Positions 7,918 through 17,000 of a stretch of DNA of 64,000 bases are shown here, in pieces; positions within the stretch are counted from its first letter, which is position 1, and the number at the start of each line of letters is the position of its first letter. Position numbers and translations under genes: made by a program. The stretch covers positions 2,356,001-2,420,000 of the forward strand of contig NZ_CP066802.1 of assembly GCF_016598775.1 (NCBI RefSeq). The letters run 5' to 3'. The notes beneath the pieces were generated by a model, which ran no database searches, was not told the origin of the DNA, and saw only the letters and a program-made list of their open reading frames with translations. This stretch comes from Actinomyces weissii. Its GTDB lineage: Bacteria; Actinomycetota; Actinomycetes; Actinomycetales; Actinomycetaceae.

Positions 7918-10893
7918 ATGCGCGCTTCAACACTCTCCGCCATGACCGCAGCAGCACTGACCCTGATACCAGCGTTACCTGCGCTAGCAACGGTAACGGC
8001 TCCCGCAGCAGCAGCTGAGACCGGGAACACGATCCACGTGAACGCCTCGGCTCCTGCGAGCGGGGGGAACGGGTCGGCCAACGCGCCTTACAACTCCTTG
8101 GCCGATGCGCTAGGAGCCGCTAAGGACGGCGACACGATCGAGCTGGCCAACGGCATCTACCGCGAAGGCAATCTTGACGTCACCAGGCGGGTGACCATCA
8201 CAGCAGCTCCAGGGGCCAAGCCCGTGCTCAACGGCGCCCAGACCCCGCGCTCCTGGACCGCCAACAGTGACGGCACCTGGTCTAGCGGGGGCAGCATGGT
8301 GCGCTTCTGCGACAAGTGCACCACCAACAACGACCCCTCAGTGGAGGGCATTGCCGCCTACCCCGAGCAGGTGTTCGTGGACGGCAAGCCCCTGCGGCAG
8401 GTGCTCTCACGCGCAGAGGTCACGGCTGACACCTTCTTCGTGGAGGATCCTGATCCGGTCTCCCTGAAGCAGGAAGGCAACCGCTCAGCGGGGTACAGGG
8501 TCAAGGACCACCGTGGCGCCCGCTACGTGATCGGCGCCAACCCGTCCGCACACGAGATCGAGGTGGTGCAGCACTCACGTGCACTGAGCCTCCTGGCCAG
8601 TGGCACCACACTCAACGGGATCACGGTTGAGAAGTACGCTCCGGTCCAGCGGTGGGACTACCCGGACCCGGAGATCCACTACAACACCGGTGCCGCCATG
8701 GTATTCGTCCAGGGCGACAACATGAAGGTCACCAACTCGACCTTCCGCTACTCCTCCGCAGGAGCCGCCCTGTTCCTGGCATCCTCCACCAATGCCACCG
8801 TCACCGGCAACACGGTCTCCGACAACGGCGGCACGGGGCTGGGGGCCAACCAGAGCACCGGCGTCGTCGTGGAGCGCAACTACTTTGCCAACAACAATAC
8901 TGAGGGCTTCAACACCACCTCCTGCGGCGCCTACTGCGGTATTGCCGACATGAAGGTGACCCACTCTCGGTCCCTCAGGTATGCCCACAACACGGTGGAC
9001 TACTCGGCTAGCAGCACCGATCACGCGACCACAGAGTCCTGGGAACAGAACCGTGCTTCCGGCATATGGTTCGACGAGGGTGTCATGGACTCGCAGATCG
9101 TGGGTTCCAAGTTCATCAACGTGCCGATCGCCGTGTTCGATGAGCTCTCCAGCCGTTCAGTAATCGCTTCCAACGAGGTGATCGGGGGCGGTATAGGCAT
9201 TCAGGTGGCAGGCTCCACCGACACCGAGGTCTGGAACAACAGCGTCAGCCACGCCCGCACCAGCCTCCACCTCTATGAGGACAAGCGCTCATTCGGTTGC
9301 AACCACCGCTCTTCCTCCGGTGAGTGCGTCGCCTCCGAGGAGTGGTCAATCAAAAACGGTCTCGCCTGGGACCTGACGAACACCCGGATCTACAACAACA
9401 TCTTCTCCTCAGAGCAGCAGACCGACGCAGCTATGCTGAACGTCCTCGGCGGTGAGGACCACGATGGATCCTCCGCGCTGTACGCCAACGACGAGGTCTC
9501 TGGTATCGACCACAACGTCTACTACCGGCAGTCCTCTTCCAACCCCTCCTTCGCTATCCTGTGGCACTTCGGGCCGGACTTGTCCTCCCAGGTGCTCAAG
9601 GCGTCAAGCTTGCAGGAGTTCACCAGCAGTGAGCACGTCACTGTCGCGGGCCGTGAGGGCAACGGGCTGGACCTGACTGCCTCAAGCTCTAAGAACACGG
9701 TCGTGGTGAACGAGCCCGCTGATCCCACCGCCTGGAACGACTACAACCTGCGGGCGCAGCCGGGCGGCCCGGCGGATGGCACTGGAGCGCCCCTACCCGA
9801 ACACGTAGCGAAGGCTGTTGGCTACGACGCCGGTGTGCCTGTCAGCCGAGGCATCCTAGGTAACGTGGGTAAGGACCAAGGCTCTTCCGACGGTAGCGAG
9901 GCTGGCGCAGGCCAGAACCAGTCAGCCCCGGCCCCTGCCCCTGCCCCTGAGGCTCCGGCCACAGACTGCGACAAGCCTGAGGCTCCAGCTACCCCTAAGG
10001 CTCCTGAGGCAGGCTGCGGTAAGCCCGGCATCCCCGGTGCCCCTGGTGACAACGACGGCCAGCCCAGCAGCCCCGGTAAGCCCGACACTCCCGGTGGTGA
10101 CGACGGCCAGCCCAGCGCTCCCGGTAAGCCCGACAACCCCGGTGCCCCTGGTGACAACGACGGCCAGCCCGGCAACCCCGGTGCCCCCGGTGGTGACAAC
10201 GACGGCCAGCCCAGCGCTCCCGGTAAGCCCGACAACCCCGGTGCCCCTGGTGGTGACGATGGCGAGCCCGGCAACCCCGGTGCCCCCGGTGGTGACGACG
10301 GCCAGCCCGGTGCTCCCGGTAAGCCCGGCACCCCCGGTGCCCCCGGTGGTGACAACGACGGCCAGCCCGGTGCTCCCGGTAAGCCCGGCACCCCCGGTGC
10401 CCCTGGTGGTGACGATGGCAAGCCTGGTGCTCCCGGTAAGCCCGATGACAACAGCGGCCAGCCCGGCAACCCCGGTGCCCCCGGTGGTGACGACGGCCAG
10501 CCCGGTGCTCCCGGTAAGCCCGGCAACCCCGGTGCCCCTGGTGGTGACGATGGCAAGCCTGGTGCTCCCGGTAAGCCCGGTGACAACAGCGGCCAGCCCG
10601 GCACCCCCGGCGCCCCCGGTGGTGACAGCGGCCAGCCCGGTGCTCCCGGCGCCCCCGGTGGTGACAGCGGCCAGCCCGGCACCCCCGGCAACAGCTCGCA
10701 GTCACAGGCCGGTCCAGGCACCGGCACTGGACCGGAGCAGCCCAAGAAGAGCACCCCTGGGTCCACTGTCGAGAAGATGCGCTCACTCGCCAGCACCGGT
10801 ACCGGAGCAGGTCTCCTGAGCGTCCTGGCTATCTCACTGGCGGGAACCGGTTGGTTCATCATCTCCCGCCGTCGTCAGGCAGCTAAGCGCTGA
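7918..10893 (+). CDS. Cell-wall-anchored parallel beta-helix protein with collagen-like stalk
   Basis: Predicted sortase-anchored surface protein, 991 aa. Residues 1-34 are a signal peptide ending in an alanine run. Residues 40-640 look like a right-handed parallel beta-helix (pectate-lyase / DUF1565-like): IHVNASAPASGGNGSANAPY near the start, repeated Asn/Gly/Val turns such as NATVTGNTVSDNGGTGLG, and several Cys residues. Residues 640-700 are Pro/Ala/Glu-rich. Residues 701-924 are an imperfect GxP collagen-like repeat. The C-terminus has the LASTG sorting motif, a hydrophobic segment and RRRQAAKR. It could bind or cleave polysaccharide; no catalytic residues can be assigned. It is monocistronic, with a terminator at 10930. 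Confidence 0.85.
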   Translation: MRASTLSAMTAAALTLIPALPALATVTAPAAAAETGNTIHVNASAPASGGNGSANAPYNSLADALGAAKDGDTIELANGIYREGNLDVTRRVTITAAPGAKPVLNGAQTPRSWTANSDGTWSSGGSMVRFCDKCTTNNDPSVEGIAAYPEQVFVDGKPLRQVLSRAEVTADTFFVEDPDPVSLKQEGNRSAGYRVKDHRGARYVIGANPSAHEIEVVQHSRALSLLASGTTLNGITVEKYAPVQRWDYPDPEIHYNTGAAMVFVQGDNMKVTNSTFRYSSAGAALFLASSTNATVTGNTVSDNGGTGLGANQSTGVVVERNYFANNNTEGFNTTSCGAYCGIADMKVTHSRSLRYAHNTVDYSASSTDHATTESWEQNRASGIWFDEGVMDSQIVGSKFINVPIAVFDELSSRSVIASNEVIGGGIGIQVAGSTDTEVWNNSVSHARTSLHLYEDKRSFGCNHRSSSGECVASEEWSIKNGLAWDLTNTRIYNNIFSSEQQTDAAMLNVLGGEDHDGSSALYANDEVSGIDHNVYYRQSSSNPSFAILWHFGPDLSSQVLKASSLQEFTSSEHVTVAGREGNGLDLTASSSKNTVVVNEPADPTAWNDYNLRAQPGGPADGTGAPLPEHVAKAVGYDAGVPVSRGILGNVGKDQGSSDGSEAGAGQNQSAPAPAPAPEAPATDCDKPEAPATPKAPEAGCGKPGIPGAPGDNDGQPSSPGKPDTPGGDDGQPSAPGKPDNPGAPGDNDGQPGNPGAPGGDNDGQPSAPGKPDNPGAPGGDDGEPGNPGAPGGDDGQPGAPGKPGTPGAPGGDNDGQPGAPGKPGTPGAPGGDDGKPGAPGKPDDNSGQPGNPGAPGGDDGQPGAPGKPGNPGAPGGDDGKPGAPGKPGDNSGQPGTPGAPGGDSGQPGAPGAPGGDSGQPGTPGNSSQSQAGPGTGTGPEQPKKSTPGSTVEKMRSLASTGTGAGLLSVLAISLAGTGWFIISRRRQAAKR
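10021..10692 (+). repeat. Collagen-like coding repeats
   Basis: Tandem and shuffled in-frame units encoding GKPG, GAPG, NPGAPGG and acid-rich GGDDGQPG or GGDNDGQPG. The units vary in number and order, consistent with slippage or recombination. They form the stalk of the surface protein and are a likely site of length polymorphism. Confidence 0.9.
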
Positions 10894-10929
10894 GACGCAT
10901 CGCGGCGTTACGCAACCGCCTGAGACGGT

Positions 10930-10965
10930 GCGCCCACCAAGGTCCTTCGGGACCGCGGTGGGCGC
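10930..10965 (+). terminator. Terminator of the beta-helix gene
   Basis: A 9-bp outer stem (10930-10938 with 10957-10965) encloses a smaller GGTCC/GGACC hairpin with a TTCG-type tip. It starts 37 bp after the stop codon. Confidence 0.7.
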
Positions 10966-11112
10966 GCCGTCGTCCGCAGGACACCTGCCTCACCCCGGGC
11001 ATAGCAACCCCAGGTACATTAACTTGCCGGTGGCATAGACTCAGCACGCACCACCACAAACCGCCGAGCTAGCCTACGGGATCGCAAGGCCGCGATTTCG
11101 TAACATGGCCGA

Positions 11113-12117
11113 ATGAGCATCGAGGTCAGCGGAGTCACCAGGTTCTTCGGCTCCACCCGTGCCGTCTGGCAGATGGACATGTCTGTGCCCGCAGGCACGA
11201 TAACCGGCCTGGTCGGGCCCAACGGTGCAGGCAAGACCACCCTGCTGCTGATGCTGGCGGCCCTGCTGGCACCCGACACGGGCGAGATACAGGTGGCGGG
11301 ACTTGACCCGGTGACCCAGGCCCGGCAGGTGCACCGCGCCGTCGGCTGGATGCCGGACACCTTCGGTACCTGGGACACCCTGACCTGCACGGAGATCCTG
11401 CACACCTTCGCCGCCGCCCAGGGGCTGGACCGCGCCACCGCCAGGGCCCGCACCGAGGAGATGCTCTCCACCGTGCACCTGGACGACATGGCCCGCACCA
11501 CCGCCCGAGTGCTGTCCCGCGGCCAGAAGCAGCGCCTCGGCCTGGCCCGCGCCCTGATCCACAGCCCCCAGGTGCTGCTGCTGGACGAGCCTGCCGCAGG
11601 CATGGACCCCCGCTCTCGCGCCGACCTGCGTAACCTCCTACGGGACCTGGCGGACGACGGCGTCACCGTACTCATCTCCAGCCACATCCTCGCCGAGCTG
11701 GAGCAGATGGTGGACGGCGTAGTGTTCATGTCCGAGGGCAAGCCAGCGAAGCCGTTCACCAGCAGGGAGAAGGGCAAGCATGTCCACGACTCCGATGAAG
11801 GCACCGACAACGACGCGACCTCTGTAGGCGACCCGCACCTCCCTGACCCGCACGAGCAGGAGCTCTCCAGCCTGGTCCACCCGCAGTGGGGGATGAAGGC
11901 CCTCAACGCGCAGCGGCTGGCCTCCTGGGCCGCGACCTTGGAGGTGGAGACCGGTACAGGCCCGGACGGCTCCCTGCGGCTGGACGTGCCGGACAACGTC
12001 ACGGCCTCCCGCCTGCTGCGTGAGGCCGTGGAGGCCGGGGTGCACGTGGTGTCATTCGGGCCGGTGGGCGGAAGCCTGGAAGAGATCTACCTGTCTATTG
12101 AGGGGGAGCGCCGATGA
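11113..12117 (+). CDS. ABC transporter ATP-binding protein (ABC-2 type)
   Basis: ATPase of an ABC-2 type exporter, 334 aa. Walker A GPNGAGKT lies at residues 35-42, the signature LSRGQKQRLGLARAL near 137, Walker B VLLLDEPAAGMDP near 155 and the H-loop ISSHIL near 185, all intact. After the ATPase core there is a polar, His/Asp-rich stretch (about residues 215-255, with the run REKGKHVHDSDEGTDNDATS) before a C-terminal module, an unusual spacer for this family. It is coupled to the permease by a 4-bp ATGA overlap. The substrate is unknown. Confidence 0.87.
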   Translation: MSIEVSGVTRFFGSTRAVWQMDMSVPAGTITGLVGPNGAGKTTLLLMLAALLAPDTGEIQVAGLDPVTQARQVHRAVGWMPDTFGTWDTLTCTEILHTFAAAQGLDRATARARTEEMLSTVHLDDMARTTARVLSRGQKQRLGLARALIHSPQVLLLDEPAAGMDPRSRADLRNLLRDLADDGVTVLISSHILAELEQMVDGVVFMSEGKPAKPFTSREKGKHVHDSDEGTDNDATSVGDPHLPDPHEQELSSLVHPQWGMKALNAQRLASWAATLEVETGTGPDGSLRLDVPDNVTASRLLREAVEAGVHVVSFGPVGGSLEEIYLSIEGERR

Positions 12118-13181
12118 GCCTGTCCGCGATATTTACCGTGGCGGTGCTGGAGCTGCGTCAACGTGTCCGCTCCACGCGCTGGCGGGTCATGCTGGTGGTC
12201 TGGGCGATCGTCCTGATGCTGGTGACCGGGGGACTCAGCTATCTGGCAGGCGCCTACGACGACGGGGCCGGTAACTTCGCCCCGCTCCTGTACGACCTGG
12301 TGGTGTGCTTCGTGCTGGGCATCGGCCTGGTGGTAGCCCCTACCCTGTCCGCCTCAGCCATCAACGGAGACCGGGCTGACGCCACCCTGGCGCTGCTGCA
12401 GGCCACGGCCCTGCGCTCCCGGGAGATCGTGGTCGGCAAGCTGGTGGCGGCCTGGCTGGCGGTCCTGGCATTCCTGGCGATCGCCATGCCGTTCCTGGTG
12501 ACCTTGATGGTCTACGGCGGCACCTCCCGGCGCGCCCTGCTGGCGCACGTGATCGTCCTGGTGGTGACGCTGGGGGCGGTCTGCGCCGTCGGCCTGGGCT
12601 GCTCGGCGGCGACGGCGCGCCCCTCCTCTTCCACGGTGCTCACCTACCTGGTGGTCGCGGTGCTGGTGGTGGGGACACCGCTGGCCCTGGCGGTGGCCTC
12701 CCCACTGGTGCGCAGTGAGCAGCAGCAGGTCACTTACAAGCTGGACTACGCGAGCTCCACGAGCCAACGGCAGGTGTGCCTGCCCGACCCGGAGGTCACG
12801 ACCTCGCAGATCATGCACGAGGACCGGGTCTGGTGGGTACTGGCCGCGAACCCCTTCATGGCCCTGGGGGACATCTCCCTGCGGGCTCCCGGGCCTGCGG
12901 CGGGCTCGACCTGGCTGAGCTGGTCCCCGCTAACGGTTGCGGGGGTGACGGTCAACGACCTGCGCCGCGACGAGCCGGAGCAGGTGGTGGTCAATCCTTG
13001 CGACCCGCAGGGCCTGCAGGTGGCTGAGGCCGCCACGGTGGCGGAGGCGGAACCGCACCTGCGGTTCTGGCCGGCCACGCTGGCGGTGATGCTGGTGCTG
13101 GCCCTGTGGTCCACGGTCTCTGCCTCCCGCTCCCTGCGCACCCCGGTGCGTAGGCTGCACCGTGGCACCCGGGTGGCCTGA
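12114..13181 (+). CDS. ABC-2 type transporter permease
   Basis: A 355-aa membrane subunit paired with the preceding ATPase. Six hydrophobic segments are visible, with a first helix near residues 22-45, a cluster from 58 to 200, and a last helix at about 322-340. A soluble stretch of about 100 residues (215-315), containing two Cys and many acidic residues, lies between helices five and six and is probably extracytoplasmic. The C-terminus is short and basic. The substrate cannot be told. Confidence 0.82.
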   Translation: MSLSAIFTVAVLELRQRVRSTRWRVMLVVWAIVLMLVTGGLSYLAGAYDDGAGNFAPLLYDLVVCFVLGIGLVVAPTLSASAINGDRADATLALLQATALRSREIVVGKLVAAWLAVLAFLAIAMPFLVTLMVYGGTSRRALLAHVIVLVVTLGAVCAVGLGCSAATARPSSSTVLTYLVVAVLVVGTPLALAVASPLVRSEQQQVTYKLDYASSTSQRQVCLPDPEVTTSQIMHEDRVWWVLAANPFMALGDISLRAPGPAAGSTWLSWSPLTVAGVTVNDLRRDEPEQVVVNPCDPQGLQVAEAATVAEAEPHLRFWPATLAVMLVLALWSTVSASRSLRTPVRRLHRGTRVA

Positions 13182-13420
13182 GCCGGGCAGGCGGCGGGGC
13201 GCCATGTAGAGCATGGGTGCGTGCGCAGCTGTGCGCCTGGTTCTGCTTGGCTGGTACCGCGCATCCTGGGCTGCGCTAGCAGGGGCTCACAGGCTCCGGT
13301 CGAGGGCTGTGAGGGCGGTTGTGCCTGCGCCGCCCTGGACACGGTGCCTCCCGGACGCTTAGGTGACTACCGTTGCTACGCCCCTGAGGCGTCCCTGCGG
13401 GAGGTGTGCCCCTTAGGCGC

Positions 13421-14026
13421 CTAGGCGTCTACGCGGCGGCGTCCTTCAAAGGCGCGGCCTAGCGTGACCTCGTCGGCGTACTCCAGGTCGCTGCCCATGG
13501 GCAGGCCGGAGGCCAGGCGGGTGACGGGCACCTCCAGGGTGGAGAGCATGCGGGTGAGGTAGGCGGCGGTTGCCTCCCCCTCGACGTCGGGGTCGGTGGC
13601 CAGGATGACCTCCTCCACCCCGCCGCCCAGGCGGGCTAAGAGCTGCCTGATGCGCAGGTCGTCCGGCCCCACTCCGGCCAGGGGGTTTATGGCTCCACCG
13701 AGCACGTGGTAGAGGCCCCGGTACTCGCGGGTGCGTTCGACCGCCACCACGTCCTTGGGCTCCTCCACCACGCAGATGACGGCCTGGTCGCGGCGGGGGT
13801 CGCGGCAGATGGGGCACTGGGAGGACTCGGCGATGTTGCCGCAGGTCTCGCAGAAGCGGACCTTGGCCTTGACGGCGTGCAGGGCCTGTACCAGACGCTC
13901 GACGTCGGCGGAGTCCATGGACAGGATGTGGAACGCGAGCCGCTGGGCGGACTTGGGGCCGATGCTGGGCAGGCTGCCAAGCTCGTCGATAAGGTCCTGT
14001 ACGGCACCTTCGTAGATAGCGGGCAT
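13421..14026 (-). CDS. recR: Recombination mediator RecR
   Basis: RecFOR-pathway protein that loads RecA on gapped DNA, 201 aa, full length for the family. It has an N-terminal helix-hairpin-helix ([20 protein letters not shown]), a C4 zinc finger ([16 protein letters not shown], residues about 57-72), and a Toprim domain starting [15 protein letters not shown]. It begins 3 bp after the dnaX stop, with GGAAGG upstream of the ATG, so it is co-transcribed with dnaX as in most actinobacteria. Confidence 0.96.
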   Translation of the reverse strand: MPAIYEGAVQDLIDELGSLPSIGPKSAQRLAFHILSMDSADVERLVQALHAVKAKVRFCETCGNIAESSQCPICRDPRRDQAVICVVEEPKDVVAVERTREYRGLYHVLGGAINPLAGVGPDDLRIRQLLARLGGGVEEVILATDPDVEGEATAAYLTRMLSTLEVPVTRLASGLPMGSDLEYADEVTLGRAFEGRRRVDA

Positions 14027-14029
14027 GTA

Positions 14030-17000
14030 TCAGCTGCCTTCCTGGGTCACGACGACCTCTTCTATCACGACGGCACCCAGCAGGCGCTTTACGACCTCGA
14101 TGCCGACGGCGCCCGCCTCCTCGGCGTCCTCGTCGTCCTCGCTGGGCAGGTCCTCCTCCAGGGAGACCGTTGGCTTGCGTGCCGCCAGGGACCGGACCTG
14201 GGCGGCGGTGCGGGCGGCAGCCGGGCGGGGGGTGCGGGCGGAGGCCGGACTGGGGCTACCGGCGCTGGGGGAGCTGGGAGCGGGAGCGCCGGAGGCGGGG
14301 CTGCTGGGGCCAGAAGCGGCGTCGGTTCCTGCCGGCTCTGGTGCGGCTGGGGGCTGGGCGGGGTCGTTCCAGGAGACCGGCGCCAGGGGAGAGAAACGGG
14401 GTGGCTGGGCCGCCTGGCTCTCCCGGTGGGCGAGCGTGATGTGCGGGCGACCGGCCTGCACGGCCGGGTGGGCCGGGGGCAGGTCCGGCAGGGCGTGCAG
14501 GCGGTGGACGCTGGCCAGCTGTGGCTCGGGCCCCCTGCTGGGTCCTGGGGCGCCGGGCTCCGCCTGAGGCACCGTGGTCCCCTGGGTGGGGCGGTCGGGG
14601 GTGTCCGGCGAATCCGGGTGGGGCGGGTCGGCTGACCTGGTACCCACCGGGGGCTCGGCGTCAGCCGGTGGGACCTTGCGCCCGGCATTGCCCTCCCTCC
14701 AGCCAGTCCCGGCTGTCTCATCACCCCCAGACCAGGACGCGTCCGCGTCCTGACCAGGACGGGAACCTGCGGTCCCCTGGGTGGGGCGGAGGACCGTGGC
14801 ACTCCCTGCGGACTGTCTGTTCCGGGCGGAACCGGTACCAGGGCCGTCTTGGACTGGTCGGGCTGTGCCCTGGTCCAGCCCGGGGCGGTCGGAGGTGCTT
14901 GGTGAAACCGCGTGCCCTGTCGGGCTCACCTCCCAGGCAGCCCCAGTAGGCTCGCTGCCCGACCAGGGGCTGGCGGCGTCGTGCTCTGGACCGAACCAGT
15001 CCTCTGGTGGGGGCGGCGCCTCCCAGGCTGACTCCTGCTCGTACCTGGGGTTGAAGCCTGGGTCCTCACCGTGGACCGCGCTGCTACGGGGCTTGGAAGA
15101 CACGCTTGGGGACGTGAGGCCGTCCGAGGCGCTGGCAGCCCCGAGGGGAGCCTCCCCCTGGTCTGACCCGCCCCCGCGCAGGGGCTTGGCAGACCTGGAC
15201 GGGCTGGCCGGGCTGGCCGGGCTGGCGGCGTGCGCAGGACCGACGGCGTGCGCCGGGCTGGGAGTACCACTTGGGGCCGTGACGTGCGCCGGGCTGGAAG
15301 CCCTCGCGGGGGAGCCCTGGCGCACTGCGCCCGCAACGGCTCCCGGGGAAGCAGCCGAAGCGGTAGGGGGCGCGGCCTGAGGCTTACCGTTTGCGGCCTG
15401 GCTTGCTGGCCGGATAGCAGGACTGAGCCCGGTTCCCGTGCGGGCCCCGGACTCAGCGTGGACAGCAGCAGTCTGCTCAGGTTCAGGCTCCAGCCTGCCC
15501 GGAGACTCCCGCACGGCTTGGCGCGTAAAGGGATTCTGCTCCGCTTCTGGGACGGGTGACCGAGGAAGGTGCGGCTCACTTGAGGGGGCGCCCCTGGTGC
15601 CACTGACCACGTGATCCCTGCCCGAAAGCGCTGTACCGCCAGGGCGGGCCGAGGACCTGGAACCTACCGCGTCCCTTTCTGCCGGGCTACGGGAGCGCCG
15701 GGCGGCGTGGCTGGCAGGCCCCTGCCCGGAGCTCTCCGAGCCACGGCCCGTCTGGTGCTCAACGTACCCCGCCCCGTTCCGGTTGGCAGCGGCACCTGCC
15801 CCGCCCCGGTCTGGTGCTGGCACCGAGGCACCAGCAGCCCGCTGAGCACCAGGCTGACTCTCGGACCGCTCCGGCCCGCGGCCCGCCCGAGGCTGAACGG
15901 CGTCTGTCCCGCTCCAGTCCGGGGCTGCCTCCCAGTCACCAGCGGCACCCTGGCCCTCCGGTCGCTGTGGGGGCCGGGTGGGGCCCTGTTCCGCCTGAGC
16001 CCCAGAGAGAGCCGTTCCCTTACGGCCTGCGGCTGACTCGGCAGGGGCACCTGGAACGCCAGCACGCGGGGGCCAGCCGGAGCCGCCGTCAGCCTGCACG
16101 TCCGCAGGCGCTGTTTCGGTCGGGGACGCCGAGCCCGCCGTCGCCGCTCCTCCCCAGCCGCCGTCTGTCTGAGGGGCCTGCCCGCCGGGCCCACCACCGC
16201 CAGGACCTTGACCGCCGTCACCACCTCCTGGACCGCTCGGGCCGCCGTCACCGCCGGAGAGCACTGCCCGCACCTGCGCCTGCACGCCAAGCGCCTGGTA
16301 GAGGGCACTAGCCACCACCTCCGCGTGACCACCGTGGTCAAAGGTGTTGATCAGCCCGGCAGAGGGCAGCAGCAGGGAGAACACGCCCCCCTCCAAGGTG
16401 CCGGGCTGCCCGTAGGGGCTGACCAGCGCCCAGCTCATGCGGCGCTCACGCTTGATGACCTCCAGCACCTCGCCCCAGCGCTGGCGGATCATCTCCGCCT
16501 CCGCCGCCCCACCAGCCGGGGCCGGGGACGCTGCCGGAGCGGGCGCGGCGGCAGGCTCGCGGGACTCACGCATAAAGGGGTTAGGTCCTGCGGGCGCCGC
16601 CTGGGCCCGGGCAGCACCCTCTGGCGAGCCTTGGCCGCGCCCGGCACCACCCGCCCTGCCCGGGATCGACGACGACGCCCGGCTGCTGGCGGCCCGCTCC
16701 CCGCCGGAGCGCGCCGTGCCGCTCCCCTGGGAGGGTCCGGCAGACTGCGGGGACTCCGCTGCCGGTCTGCCCGCAGACCCGTCTGAGGCCCCCGCAGCAG
16801 CGGGCGCTACCGGGGACCCCGGACGCTCGGCCGCCCCTGCGGCGGCACGTCCTGCGGGAGCGGTGCGTACTGGGCTGACGTCCTGGCCTGCGGGCGCTGC
16901 GTCCGTGCTCTGCCGGGGCTCCCAGCCTCCCTCGCTACCTTCCGCTGGCGCCGTGGATAACCTGCCGGCAGCCGCCGAGGTCCCCGCGGGACCGCCAGCC

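Noticed and set aside
9822..10862. Minus-strand Pro/Gly-rich frame resembling collagen
   Set aside because: It is the complement of the collagen-like repeats of the surface protein; the plus frame has the signal peptide and sorting motif.
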